DNA of 26,227 nt from Firmicutes bacterium UBA6226 (GCA_002441045.1 DJWQ01000194.1:1-26227); one strand, 5' to 3'; numbered from the stretch's first letter, positions 1 through 9,184 are shown. Translations and numbers: made by a program. The notes: generated by a model not told the origin, from the sequence alone.

Positions 1-24
1 ATTACTAGCACAGAGTGGGAGTAA
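1..24 (+). CDS. Possible C-terminal tail of an upstream gene
   Basis: Frame 1 reads seven codons (ITSTEWE) and then TAA at 22-24, eight bases before a strong terminator. That placing is what the end of an upstream gene would look like. Seven codons are far too few to identify anything, so this rests on position only. Confidence 0.25.
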   Translation: MTSTEWE

Positions 25-32
25 ATACTATA

Positions 33-76
33 GAGCTAAAAATCTTTTAAAATGGAGATTTTTAGCTCTTTTATTT
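33..76 (+). terminator. Intrinsic terminator upstream of the Wadjet operon
   Basis: A perfect 13-bp inverted repeat (GAGCTAAAAATCT at 33-45, its complement at 56-68) with a 10-base loop is followed by a T-rich run. The stem ends in A/T pairs and could work on both strands. It separates the Wadjet operon from whatever lies upstream. Confidence 0.85.
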
Positions 77-82
77 ATTTGA

Positions 83-140
83 TATTGATTAATCAAACTT
101 TTGCTTTGATATTATGAATATTGATTCATTTAAGATCAAT
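83..140. promoter_or_regulatory. Cluster of TTGAT/ATCAA palindromes, possible operator region
   Basis: TTGATTAATCAA at 85-96 is a perfect 12-bp palindrome. ATTGAT (120-125) and ATCAAT (135-140) form a second, looser inverted repeat. TATTGATT occurs at 83-90 and again at 119-126, 36 bp apart, which suggests two related protein-binding sites on one DNA face. No regulator gene adjoins, and in AT-rich DNA chance is possible. Confidence 0.3.
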
Positions 141-205
141 AAATAGTTTCATCACTAGATTTAAAGGTAAAAAGTTATTTATTTTGAATACTTTTGGCTT
201 ATTAA

Positions 206-234
206 TTTTCAAATGGATTGTTTTAGGATAAAAT
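206..234 (+). promoter_or_regulatory. Candidate promoter of the Wadjet operon
   Basis: TTTTCA (206-211, four of six matches to the -35 consensus), a 17-bp spacer, then TAAAAT (229-234). This would give a leader of about 40 bases before the ATG at 281. It is the best-spaced pair I see here but the -35 is weak. Confidence 0.35.
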
Positions 235-280
235 TGAAAGTAATAAGAAATAGACAGTAAGACTTTTGTGGAGGGATAGT

Positions 281-1294
281 ATGGCAGTAGCCGGATTTGA
301 TAAAGGGATCAAAACTGTAGAAACTTTACAAAAAGCACTTGGGATTTATGATTATCAAGAATTTCATAAAACGATCAATGCGCTGGTTGCCCAAGGAAAA
401 TTAAAACCTACAAAAGATGGAAAAGACACCAATGGAAAGCAGCCACCTCTTGCAAAAAAATATCGAATTATCGAGGCGCAATGTGAGGATTTAGGAGAGG
501 AATTAATTCGCGAAATCGAAATGAATTTTCCCCTAATCTATAATCGCAGTTACTATAAAAGTCATCTCAAGCAGTATCTTGAAGACCGAGAGTGGATTCT
601 AAAACTCTGTGCTTACCACAATAGAGCAGATTGTCCACTATCTGAGGAGATGTCGGTCAATGAGCGTTTCTATGACATCTTACGACTTGAGAAGTTTGGA
701 AGCGACTTTCGAATCATGTCCATTTTAAGAAAATTAGGTATTGATTTTGAGGTTCTTAATTGTTATAAAACGCCTGAACCATTTATATATTATTCGAAAT
801 CGGAGTTCAACGCTCAAAAAATCTTGATTATTGAGAACAAAGATACTTGGTATACCATGAGGAAACTCATGAAAGAAGGACTAGGACCATTTGACACAAT
901 TATTTATGGAGAAGGGAAGAAAATTTTAAGCAGTATTGATGAGATTGAAGTTCATCAAAAATCGTATTTTAGGAATGCAATGAGTGAGTATTATTACTTT
1001 GGGGATTTGGATGATGAAGGATTGAAAATTTTCTTGTTGCTCAAGGATAAAATGAAGCCATTATTGATTAGCCTTTGGAAAGAGGGTTATAAAACGATGT
1101 TAGAGACAGCCATCACCCCAGATTTTTGGCGAAAATACAAAGATCAGAAAAGTTTAAATAGGCAACAAATAGAATCTATTTTGGAATTTTTATCTGAAAC
1201 AGAACGAGATCATTTGATGCATCAATTTTCAAGTAATCTCTATTTGCCTCAAGAGATTGTGAACCATAGAATTCTAAGGAAAATGTGGGGTTAA
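281..1294 (+). CDS. jetD: Wadjet nuclease subunit JetD (Toprim, topoisomerase VI-like)
   Basis: JetD is the DNA-cleaving subunit of Wadjet, an SMC defence complex that cuts closed-circular plasmid DNA. The 337-residue protein has an N-terminal winged-helix-like region (about residues 12-50) and a C-terminal Toprim domain with the expected acidic motifs: Glu185 in IIENKD, GEGKK at 210-214, and Asp242/Asp244 in GDLDDEG. I chose ATG 281 because GGAGGG at 270-275 sits five bases before it; an in-frame TTG at 266 lies upstream of that site and is unlikely. The stop lies one base before the jetA start, so the genes are translationally linked. In type I Wadjet the nuclease gene is last; here it is first, as I recall for type II. 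The family call is secure, the subtype slightly less so. Confidence 0.88.
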   Translation: MAVAGFDKGIKTVETLQKALGIYDYQEFHKTINALVAQGKLKPTKDGKDTNGKQPPLAKKYRIIEAQCEDLGEELIREIEMNFPLIYNRSYYKSHLKQYLEDREWILKLCAYHNRADCPLSEEMSVNERFYDILRLEKFGSDFRIMSILRKLGIDFEVLNCYKTPEPFIYYSKSEFNAQKILIIENKDTWYTMRKLMKEGLGPFDTIIYGEGKKILSSIDEIEVHQKSYFRNAMSEYYYFGDLDDEGLKIFLLLKDKMKPLLISLWKEGYKTMLETAITPDFWRKYKDQKSLNRQQIESILEFLSETERDHLMHQFSSNLYLPQEIVNHRILRKMWG

Positions 1295-1295
1295 G

Positions 1296-2861
1296 ATGTA
1301 CGAATTTCTAAACAATTTCCATAAGCGTATGGAACTGGTGGCAATCCATCATTTTATGAATGAAATAGCAGTTGTTAAAGAGGGCTTGAGGCAGACCGCA
1401 TTGGATAAAAGGGAAGCGTTAAATTTGCTTATGCAACTGCTTTGTTTTATCATGGAAAAATCACTCTTAGAACAGTCTTGCACGCTAAAGGATATGGCGT
1501 CTTATATTGAATTTTTACATATTGAACAATCCTTTGACGATTATGGCGTGGATTACGAAGAACTTGTACGGTATTTAGTGAGAGATGCTCTTCAAAATAA
1601 AGGAAAACCATATTATTTCGAGTCTTATGATTTTAATGTGAAAAAAACAACCTCATACTTTATAAGATTGGTTGAAGACCGGTTGATCCAAGTAGAAGGA
1701 AAAGAAGACTTCAGCTATAGTCTTACCGCACAAGGGTTTCAATTCTTATTCAGCACTCTGGAAGTTGAAGAAGCGCTACAGATGAATTTTGAACAATTGA
1801 GATTAAAATATGCCATCCAAAAAAGAAATTTTGGTTCTGCAAAAGAGAGTGTTGATAATTTGTTTACACTCAACAGAAAGCAGATTCTCAAAATTCAGGA
1901 ATACATCAGGCAGATTAAGGAAGACATCGGGACGTTTTCTGGACAGGATTATGAAGAAACCTATCGGACGACTTTCGATACATTGAATGAACAAAAGGAA
2001 AAACACGAAGAAATATACAATCTTATTATGTTAACCAAAGAACAGTATATCAATCAACATATGCAACGAGAAAATGTAAAATTAGAGGAAGATCTTAAGA
2101 ACATTGACTATATCCAAACTAGGTTGCAACAGCTTCTTGGGGAACAGTTGAAGATGTTCAAGGAGCATCAGACACTCAGCGAAGTTTATGATGATGCGAT
2201 CAGCAACATTTTATATATCGGATTTGAAAATAGATTAAATATTGAAAAGGACATTCTAATACCTTTTGAAGAAAATATTCGAGCGTTAGAGGGGATGGCG
2301 AATATCTTGAAGCCACTTTTTCTACCGAAAATGAAACGTGTCTTCAATTTTAATCTTGCCTATGCGATGCAGAAAATTGAGGAAGATGAGAGTGAATTTG
2401 ATGAAAGAACCGTTTTTTTCGAAGAGCAATTTGACGAAGAAGCAGAAAAATTATATCAGGAACGCATTGAATATGTTCATGCAATCTATGATTTGATTGT
2501 GAGTCGAATTCTAGTAGGCATTCACGAAAATCCAGTAAAAGGGGTAAAGCTATCAAGTCTTTTTAGAGAGATTGAAGATGTGGATCTCCTCCGAAATGTA
2601 CTTGTGCAACTCCATAATGATCATCAACTTGACATCAAAGTTATTCTTAAGAACAGTGATGCACATGTTTATACACCTGGTGAGGATTTTGATTTTAGTT
2701 ACACTCTTTCGAGAGTCTTGAAGAAAAATGAAGTTTTGAATTTATGTCAGTCTATTCAAACCCAAATCAAATTTGGTGAAAAGATAACAATTAAAAGCAC
2801 AAACAACAAAAAGTATTTGAGATGTTATGAAATGCAATTCTATGACCAAAGGAGCATATAA
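1296..2861 (+). CDS. jetA: Wadjet kleisin-like subunit JetA (MukF-like, DUF5716 type)
   Basis: This 521-residue, strongly charged and mainly helical protein fits the JetA kleisin that closes the ring between the two SMC heads. An N-terminal helical/winged-helix region (about 1-160) is followed by long helices with heptad-like charge patterns (about 190-290), a very acidic stretch near 360-385 and a C-terminal winged-helix-like end. There is no strong motif, so the call depends on general resemblance to the DUF5716/JetA family and on position between jetD and jetB. It begins one base after jetD stops, with only a weak GTGGGG ribosome site at 1285-1290, so translation probably depends on coupling to jetD. 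Confidence 0.8.
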   Translation: MYEFLNNFHKRMELVAIHHFMNEIAVVKEGLRQTALDKREALNLLMQLLCFIMEKSLLEQSCTLKDMASYIEFLHIEQSFDDYGVDYEELVRYLVRDALQNKGKPYYFESYDFNVKKTTSYFIRLVEDRLIQVEGKEDFSYSLTAQGFQFLFSTLEVEEALQMNFEQLRLKYAIQKRNFGSAKESVDNLFTLNRKQILKIQEYIRQIKEDIGTFSGQDYEETYRTTFDTLNEQKEKHEEIYNLIMLTKEQYINQHMQRENVKLEEDLKNIDYIQTRLQQLLGEQLKMFKEHQTLSEVYDDAISNILYIGFENRLNIEKDILIPFEENIRALEGMANILKPLFLPKMKRVFNFNLAYAMQKIEEDESEFDERTVFFEEQFDEEAEKLYQERIEYVHAIYDLIVSRILVGIHENPVKGVKLSSLFREIEDVDLLRNVLVQLHNDHQLDIKVILKNSDAHVYTPGEDFDFSYTLSRVLKKNEVLNLCQSIQTQIKFGEKITIKSTNNKKYLRCYEMQFYDQRSI

Positions 2862-3617
2862 ATGGAAGAACAAATCGTGATAGAACTCGAACAGCGTAAA
2901 AATGAATTGCACCAAAGTTACAACATGGCGATGAAAATCGTTTATTATTTACTCGATAAAGGTGAACTCTCCATCAATGATCAAAAGGAGCTCTATTTGG
3001 CTTATAGTGATCATTCTATACAACAGGCTGTGGATGAAATTGCAGAGTCCTTCAAGGTTTTAATTCGCAGGTATAATCATGTCATTTATCTGATGCCAAA
3101 TGAAGATAATGAAGTTATTGGTATGAGAATGCAAGATTTACGTGGTATTGCAGGATCGCTAACGACTAACATCACTGCCTATTTATCACTGTATATTATG
3201 ACACTTTTTTTGCAACTTTTTTATAACGGCGTTGGTGAGAGTTTAAAAACGAGAGATTATGTGAGCATTCGTGAAGTAGTCGATCTGATATCAGATCGGC
3301 TTGAAAAGGCAGCTGCTAAAGAACACATCTTGGAAGAAGAAGAGGAAACCGGTTATAACGTGATAGCGATCAAAGAACACTGGAATGCGCTTCAAGAAGA
3401 TGATGAATTTCACCGCTCGAGAAACAGTAAATTTGGTTATGTTCGAAGTGTAGTCAAATTTCTTGAAAATCAAAAGCTGTTTATTCAGTACACCCATGAT
3501 AACATCAGACCAAGTAATAAGCTCACAGCACTTATGGGCCATCAGTTTCTAGATCAAAATAGGAAAGAAAAGATTGAACGTCTCTTCAGTGCAAAAAGTG
3601 TTCTTTTGGAGGAATAG
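2862..3617 (+). CDS. jetB: Wadjet MukE-like subunit JetB (DUF6063 type)
   Basis: JetB is the KITE/MukE-like accessory subunit that binds the kleisin and helps hold DNA in Wadjet complexes. The 251-residue protein is acidic and rich in predicted helices, with a C-terminal winged-helix-like stretch (about 170-235) as in MukE-type proteins. The first codon directly follows the jetA stop codon, and AAAGGAG (2848-2854) lies inside the jetA end with seven bases of spacing. Length and place between kleisin and SMC ATPase match DUF6063/JetB of type II systems. Sequence alone gives no diagnostic motif, so the name leans on context. Confidence 0.78.
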   Translation: MEEQIVIELEQRKNELHQSYNMAMKIVYYLLDKGELSINDQKELYLAYSDHSIQQAVDEIAESFKVLIRRYNHVIYLMPNEDNEVIGMRMQDLRGIAGSLTTNITAYLSLYIMTLFLQLFYNGVGESLKTRDYVSIREVVDLISDRLEKAAAKEHILEEEEETGYNVIAIKEHWNALQEDDEFHRSRNSKFGYVRSVVKFLENQKLFIQYTHDNIRPSNKLTALMGHQFLDQNRKEKIERLFSAKSVLLEE

Positions 3618-3619
3618 AA

Positions 3620-6600
3620 ATGCCTAAACTTAGTAAATTTCGTGTGGTAAACCTAATATATAATGATACAAGGCACATATATGATGAGGTTTTTGATTTT
3701 GGTGGTGGTAGTAATGCCATGATGCTCTTGGCAAATGGAGGTGGTAAGACTGTTTTGACTCAAATGATGATGCAACCGATCATCCCAAAGACCGATTTGA
3801 AGACTAGAAAATTTGCAGATTATTTTAAGAACAATCACAAACCTACGCTGCTGATGAGTGAGTGGCTACTCGATAGTGAAGCTGGGAAGCTCTTGACAGG
3901 CCTTGTGATTCAAAATAGAGTCAGAAGGAAGAGAGGTCAAGACGATGATCAGGATGTATTGAACATCACTGCTTTTGTAATCGAGTATCATCGAACAGAA
4001 ACTTATAACATTGACACTATGCCTGTAATTCAAAGAGATGCTCAGGGGAATAGACTGATGCGTAGCTATGATGATATTACAGCAGAGCTGGACAAACATG
4101 CCAGAAGAAACAAGGGAATGGTACGCGTTTTTAATTGGTCTGATTCGTCTGAAGCAAAGCGCGCGTATAGTCAAGCTCTTGGTGAATATGGTATTATTCA
4201 ACAAGAATGGCAGGATACGATTTTAAAGATTAATAAGGAAGAGGCCGGTTTACAGTCTTTTTTTAATGATGCCAAAAAAAGCGAAACATTAATTCAGAAA
4301 AAAATACTGCCAATAATAGAAAGTAAGTTGGATGAAAACAGTTCTGACAAAGTGGAAATACAGTCACTTGTAAAGAGTCATGCAAATTTGCTCGTAAAAA
4401 ATGATCAAATCATCAGAGATGAAGTGATATATAAACGGTTTATTACAGAGAGTATTCTATATGAAAATGATCTTTTCAAGTTGAAAGCTTCTGAGGAAGA
4501 GCTGGATATGGCGGTGGTTCGTTTGAGTCAGGTTTATTACGGCTTTAAGAACCTATTGGTTCAAGTCAATAAAGAAGTCCTTCAGCTTGAGGAACTTAAA
4601 AAAATCAATCGACAAGAGCAACAAAGGCTTAAATTCGAAGAATCCTGTTTTGATTTTTATAGAAAATGGGATCAAAATAAAGATCAGATAAAAGAGGCAA
4701 ACCATCTTAAAGCATTAATAATAGATCTTATAGATCAATTACAATCAGAACAACTTTTGAAAAATACTCAAGAGGCGATTAAACTACATCATGAAATCGT
4801 TCGTCTTGAAGAAAAAGTGAGGATTAAACAAGAAGAACTCAGATTTATATTAAATGATGAAAAAGAGTTTGATATAGATGCACTTTTAGAGGCATTGCTT
4901 GAAAAATATGGCATTGAGAAGGTGCGATTAAATGTTATAAAAGCTGAGTATCTAGAAGCACTTGAATTAGCTGAAAATCAGATTGAATTGCTAAATGAAA
5001 AAGTACGACACTTAAATAAGGTGATACAATCAAATCGAGAACAAGAAACCAAATACTCAACGCTGATCAATCAATTTGACGAGCAAGTGACACAAATGAA
5101 CAAACAAAATTCTGCTTTCCAATGGGAAAAACATCCATTGTTAAAAGAATATGATGTGGCTCAATTAGAAGCTTATCTAGAAAGTATTAAAGAAAAAAGT
5201 GCGCAAATTAATAATGCTATCAAAATTTTAGAAGCTCAAATTGAAGCGCATGATGACGAGATTCATAACAATGCGCGCAGTTTATCTGAAGAAAAAGTGG
5301 TGTTAAATGAAATCGAAAATGCTGCAAGAATTCAGCAGAATGCACTTAAAAGTTATAGAGATCGGTATCATAAGATACAGCAGTCACTAGAGCAATATGG
5401 TATTTTAGAAGACGCCTTTTATCAAGATGAGGAAGTCAACAGTCTGTTATCAATGATGATTAGTGAACGTGAAACAAAACGGAACCATCTTGTTTTGGAA
5501 AAAGCCATTGTAATCCAGAGGATGGAGAGTTTAAAAGCAGGCCAATTGAATGCACTTTCGGATGATTTTGCATCGTTTCTTGACATCAATCATATAGGCT
5601 ATGAGTTTGGCTATAATTGGCTATTAAATTTCAAAGGAGAAGCAATTCCAGAGAGTCTATATTTAGAAAAATTGACTGTAATGCCATATGCGCTCATTAT
5701 GGATTCAGAGGATTTGAATCGATTTAAAAGATTGGTTAAATCATATCACTTGACGATGGTGATACCAATTTTAACTCATGAGTATATTCACTCTGTATTA
5801 AATGGGAAAAATACCATTTCTGATGAATTAGGACTTTATTTCCACACTGCATTTGACACAAATTTGATGGATGCTGGTTATCGAGAGAGAGAAATTTTAA
5901 AATACGAAATTGAAATTTCTCATATAGATGAGGATTCAAATCACATTTTGATAGGTGTTGATCGAATTCGGCAATTGAGTTATGAGTATCAGGAATTTTT
6001 AAAAGTATATGATTTTACTTCAGAAAATACATTGATTCATCAATATGAGTCTAATCTAGGCGAAATTGAACGTTTGAAAGAAACCATAGGGAATCATGAG
6101 CAGTTCATAGCTGAAACAAGAAAGCAGATTATAATCAAGCGTGAAACATTAAAACAAATGGTTGAAGAAAGCAGATCTGTAGCAGAATTGATTACAAAGT
6201 ATCTGCTATTAAATGACAATTACCGAACTATGTTATCATATACAGAAAAGATGAAACAAGTTCAACTGCAAACCGTTCAAAATGAAAGTGAGTTGATCAG
6301 TCTCAATTCAGAAAAAGATGTTCAAACTACAAATCGGACAAATACTATTAATAGAAGTACTAAAAACAATGAAGCTCTTGAAAAAATCGAATCTGAAATC
6401 ATCAAATTAAAGAGTACAGTTAAGACTGATTCAAAGCTTACTTTAGAGGGACATCCTTTTAGGATGGAATCCATGAAATCTTTAGAAGCTAAATATCAGG
6501 CTTACAATCAAAGTCATGGACAGGCTAATGACATTCAAAGCTTAATTGATGAATGGCAAAGTCAAATCAGTGAAAAGCATATTTATTTGATTGATCTAAA

Positions 6601-8038
6601 TGTGGTTGCTTCAGACTACATGACGCTTTCCTATGACGCAGTGCAGCATAAAACTTTAACAGAGAGCGTTCAAAAGTTACAAGGCAAAATTAAACAACAC
6701 GAAGATAAGTTGATGAAATTGGAAGCGGTCATTGAAGCTAAACAAAATGATTTGGAGACTTTAAGACGAGAAATCCTAAGCCAGTTTAATGAGGAGGACA
6801 TTGTTTCAAAAGAATCTATTATTAGGGTCGATTTTAAAGCACGAAAAATTGAAAATCAAATGCAATATAAAATGCATGATACACAAATTGCAACGTTTAT
6901 TAGTCTGATAGCTTCTATCAAAGCTACTTTGAACCGCCTTGAGGATGGAGCAGAAGGTGACCTTCGTGAAACTGAAGCAGAGGAAATTTCAATTAACATT
7001 AGTGAGCATGAGATTGATAAAATTAGTGGTGAAATCCTTCAAACGGTGAGACAAATTCGCAAAAAAGTGAATGCTATTAAGCTAGGACTCACTGAGTCTT
7101 ATAATAAATTGACTTTAGAATTCAATCGAGACAATCTATTGTTAAAAAATCTTTTCCAAAACCTGTTCAAAGGTCAAAATAGTTTTTCATATGACTTTAC
7201 CAAACGAGTGTTTGACCAAGCAAGAACCTCTATCGAGGTAACGCTTAAAAAACATGAAACGGATCTTAAAAATGTGAAAGAGTCTGAAGAAAAGTTGAAT
7301 GATTTCGTAATTGAAAGAGTTGAAACCGTTTATGAACAGCTTAGGGAAATCGATAAACATTCAACGATTGAATTGAAAGACAAATATCAGAAAATGCTTT
7401 ACATTGATATGCCTAAAAAGGATACGCTTGATGTCGCTAAGCTGAAAAATTATTTAAATACGGTCATAAGCTATACGAAGCATCGGATGGAAGAAAATGA
7501 AGTTTTAGATCTTGATAAATATTTAGACAGTCACTTGAATCTTGATAAGTTATTTGATGAATATGTTCCTATCAGAAGTATTTCTGTCAGCATAAGCAAG
7601 ATTGAGCAAAATAAAACATCTAAAATTCCTTGGGAAGAAGTGGGAAAAGTCTCAGGAGGAGAAGAATTCGTCAGCGTTTTTATTTTGTTTATCTCATTAA
7701 TGAGCTACACGCGAGGTTACCAACTAAGCCGCAAACAATCAGGAAAAGTGCTCGTCATGGACAACCCATTTGGGCCTGTATCCTCAGAACATTTGTTGGA
7801 ACCTTTATTCAAAATTGCTAAGACTTATGATGCACAGCTTATTTGTTTTACGCATATCAACACCAGTGCAATTACAAGTCAGTTCGATTTAATCTATTCA
7901 TTAAGAGTTGTCAGAGAAGCGGGTAGTTCTCAGGAATACGTTGATGTGAAGTTGACTAAAGATGTGAGATCTGGTGTTGAGCTTTTGGAAAGCGGTTTTT
8001 TTGAGACAGGTGAGGTTCAACAACTAGAGTGGTTCTAA
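3620..8038 (+). CDS. jetC: Wadjet SMC ATPase JetC (MukB-like)
   Basis: JetC is the SMC motor of Wadjet, thought to extrude DNA loops and hand closed circles to JetD. The 1472-residue protein has the split SMC layout: an N-terminal head with Walker A LANGGGKT (ending K43-T44), a first coiled coil, a globular hinge at about 640-757, a second coiled coil, and a C-terminal head with the ABC signature SGGEE (1345-1349), Walker B VLVMDNPFG (1377-1385) and a switch His at 1412. Length is close to MukB. The usual catalytic Glu after the Walker B Asp is Asn1382, probably a subfamily trait. GGAGG at 3608-3612 lies in the jetB end, seven bases before ATG. Last gene of the core operon. Confidence 0.9.
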   Translation: MPKLSKFRVVNLIYNDTRHIYDEVFDFGGGSNAMMLLANGGGKTVLTQMMMQPIIPKTDLKTRKFADYFKNNHKPTLLMSEWLLDSEAGKLLTGLVIQNRVRRKRGQDDDQDVLNITAFVIEYHRTETYNIDTMPVIQRDAQGNRLMRSYDDITAELDKHARRNKGMVRVFNWSDSSEAKRAYSQALGEYGIIQQEWQDTILKINKEEAGLQSFFNDAKKSETLIQKKILPIIESKLDENSSDKVEIQSLVKSHANLLVKNDQIIRDEVIYKRFITESILYENDLFKLKASEEELDMAVVRLSQVYYGFKNLLVQVNKEVLQLEELKKINRQEQQRLKFEESCFDFYRKWDQNKDQIKEANHLKALIIDLIDQLQSEQLLKNTQEAIKLHHEIVRLEEKVRIKQEELRFILNDEKEFDIDALLEALLEKYGIEKVRLNVIKAEYLEALELAENQIELLNEKVRHLNKVIQSNREQETKYSTLINQFDEQVTQMNKQNSAFQWEKHPLLKEYDVAQLEAYLESIKEKSAQINNAIKILEAQIEAHDDEIHNNARSLSEEKVVLNEIENAARIQQNALKSYRDRYHKIQQSLEQYGILEDAFYQDEEVNSLLSMMISERETKRNHLVLEKAIVIQRMESLKAGQLNALSDDFASFLDINHIGYEFGYNWLLNFKGEAIPESLYLEKLTVMPYALIMDSEDLNRFKRLVKSYHLTMVIPILTHEYIHSVLNGKNTISDELGLYFHTAFDTNLMDAGYREREILKYEIEISHIDEDSNHILIGVDRIRQLSYEYQEFLKVYDFTSENTLIHQYESNLGEIERLKETIGNHEQFIAETRKQIIIKRETLKQMVEESRSVAELITKYLLLNDNYRTMLSYTEKMKQVQLQTVQNESELISLNSEKDVQTTNRTNTINRSTKNNEALEKIESEIIKLKSTVKTDSKLTLEGHPFRMESMKSLEAKYQAYNQSHGQANDIQSLIDEWQSQISEKHIYLIDLNVVASDYMTLSYDAVQHKTLTESVQKLQGKIKQHEDKLMKLEAVIEAKQNDLETLRREILSQFNEEDIVSKESIIRVDFKARKIENQMQYKMHDTQIATFISLIASIKATLNRLEDGAEGDLRETEAEEISINISEHEIDKISGEILQTVRQIRKKVNAIKLGLTESYNKLTLEFNRDNLLLKNLFQNLFKGQNSFSYDFTKRVFDQARTSIEVTLKKHETDLKNVKESEEKLNDFVIERVETVYEQLREIDKHSTIELKDKYQKMLYIDMPKKDTLDVAKLKNYLNTVISYTKHRMEENEVLDLDKYLDSHLNLDKLFDEYVPIRSISVSISKIEQNKTSKIPWEEVGKVSGGEEFVSVFILFISLMSYTRGYQLSRKQSGKVLVMDNPFGPVSSEHLLEPLFKIAKTYDAQLICFTHINTSAITSQFDLIYSLRVVREAGSSQEYVDVKLTKDVRSGVELLESGFFETGEVQQLEWF

Positions 8039-8056
8039 AATAAAAGGAGAGAAAAA

Positions 8057-8422
8057 ATGGAGATTAAAGGCAACCTAATTGACCTATTTGATTCTATAAC
8101 AGACTACTGGTCACCCAAAATAATTTCAGAAGTAAACGAAGACTACATTAAACTAGCAAAGTTCAAAGGTGAGATTGTCCGTCACAATCATGAAAACGAA
8201 GATGAAATGTTTTATGTGATTAAAGGGTCATTCGAGATGCATCTTGATGATGGCGTTGTGACTTTAAATGAAGGTGACTTTTATGTGGTTAAAAAAGGGA
8301 TTATGCATCAACCTGTTTCTAAAGATGAGTGTTGGGTGATGCTAATTGAGAAGAAAGAGACTAAGCATACTGGTGATGTACTCTCAGAGATGACGAAGTC
8401 TGTTGAAGATCAAATGAAATAA
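8057..8422 (+). CDS. Small single-domain cupin protein
   Basis: A 121-residue conserved-barrel (cupin_2) protein. The first cupin motif is clear: His43, His45 and Glu50 in HNHENEDE, followed by Gly57; the second motif keeps Gly73 and His84 but has KKG instead of PxG. These four residues should bind one divalent metal. Substrate is unknown; small cupins range from sugar isomerases to thiol or quercetin-type dioxygenases. It starts 18 bp after jetC with its own AAGGAG (8044-8049), and no terminator lies between, so it is probably co-transcribed with Wadjet. Whether it belongs to the defence system or merely follows it cannot be told here. Confidence 0.85.
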   Translation: MEIKGNLIDLFDSITDYWSPKIISEVNEDYIKLAKFKGEIVRHNHENEDEMFYVIKGSFEMHLDDGVVTLNEGDFYVVKKGIMHQPVSKDECWVMLIEKKETKHTGDVLSEMTKSVEDQMK

Positions 8423-8479
8423 CCCATATTAAGTTAATGATTTAGTATTTTACAGTGATCTGAAGTGGAGGCGATTAGT

Positions 8480-9172
8480 TTGAAAAAAATTGGAATGATC
8501 GGTGGTTTTGGACCTGAATCTACCATCGACTATTATAAAATACTGATTGAAACCTATCGAGAGAAATTTGATTCGAATAGCTATCCTGAAATCATCATTT
8601 ATAGTTTAGATATTTATAAACTACTTGACAGAGTTGAGCGACAAGAATGGGATGAACTTGTGGATTGGTTACTTGAAGCAATAACTAAATTGAAAAAGGC
8701 GGGTGCCGATTTTGCATTTATTTCGGCCAATACACCACATATCGTTTTTAATCAACTGAAAGAGAAATCTCCGCTACCTTTAATTAGTATAGTTGAGGAA
8801 ACTTGCAATGCCACTGAACGTTTAAATATCAATAAAGTAGCATTGCTTGGGACGCTGTTTACAATGCAGAGTCACTTTTATCAAGATGAATTTAATCGGC
8901 GAAATATTGAAATCATAGTCCCGAATGACGATGAGAAGAACTATATACATCAAAAATTGATGACAGAAGTTGAACTGGGCATTTTTAAATCTGAAACACG
9001 CTTAGAACTTCTTGAAATAATCAAAAGAATGGTAGATGAAGAGGCTGTTCAAGGTGTTATATTAGGCTGCACGGAATTACCCTTAATTCTGACAGAGGCG
9101 GCCTTTGGTATTCCATTTATCAACCCTACACATGCTCACATTAATCGTATACTTAAAGAATGCATCGACTAG
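8480..9172 (+). CDS. Aspartate/glutamate racemase family protein
   Basis: A 230-residue cofactor-independent amino-acid racemase fold, with the family start MIGGFGPEST and the second active-site motif GCTELP containing Cys197. The first motif reads SANTPH, with Ala83 where the classical enzyme has Cys before Asn-Thr; E. coli YgeA is known to use Thr there. Two-base racemisation may therefore be altered or lost. I chose TTG 8480 because GGAGG at 8467-8471 sits eight bases before it and MKKIGMIGG is the normal N-terminus; a GTG at 8465 overlaps the ribosome site. It lies 57 bp after the cupin gene and ends at a terminator, so it may close the same transcript. Substrate is uncertain. Confidence 0.85.
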   Translation: MKKIGMIGGFGPESTIDYYKILIETYREKFDSNSYPEIIIYSLDIYKLLDRVERQEWDELVDWLLEAITKLKKAGADFAFISANTPHIVFNQLKEKSPLPLISIVEETCNATERLNINKVALLGTLFTMQSHFYQDEFNRRNIEIIVPNDDEKNYIHQKLMTEVELGIFKSETRLELLEIIKRMVDEEAVQGVILGCTELPLILTEAAFGIPFINPTHAHINRILKECID

Positions 9173-9184
9173 TCTTTACATTTT

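Noticed and set aside
3866..4204. 112-residue minus-strand open frame inside jetC
   Set aside because: Antisense to a clear SMC head domain, no ribosome site, no recognisable features; a shadow frame. The same holds for the other minus-strand frames within the Wadjet genes.
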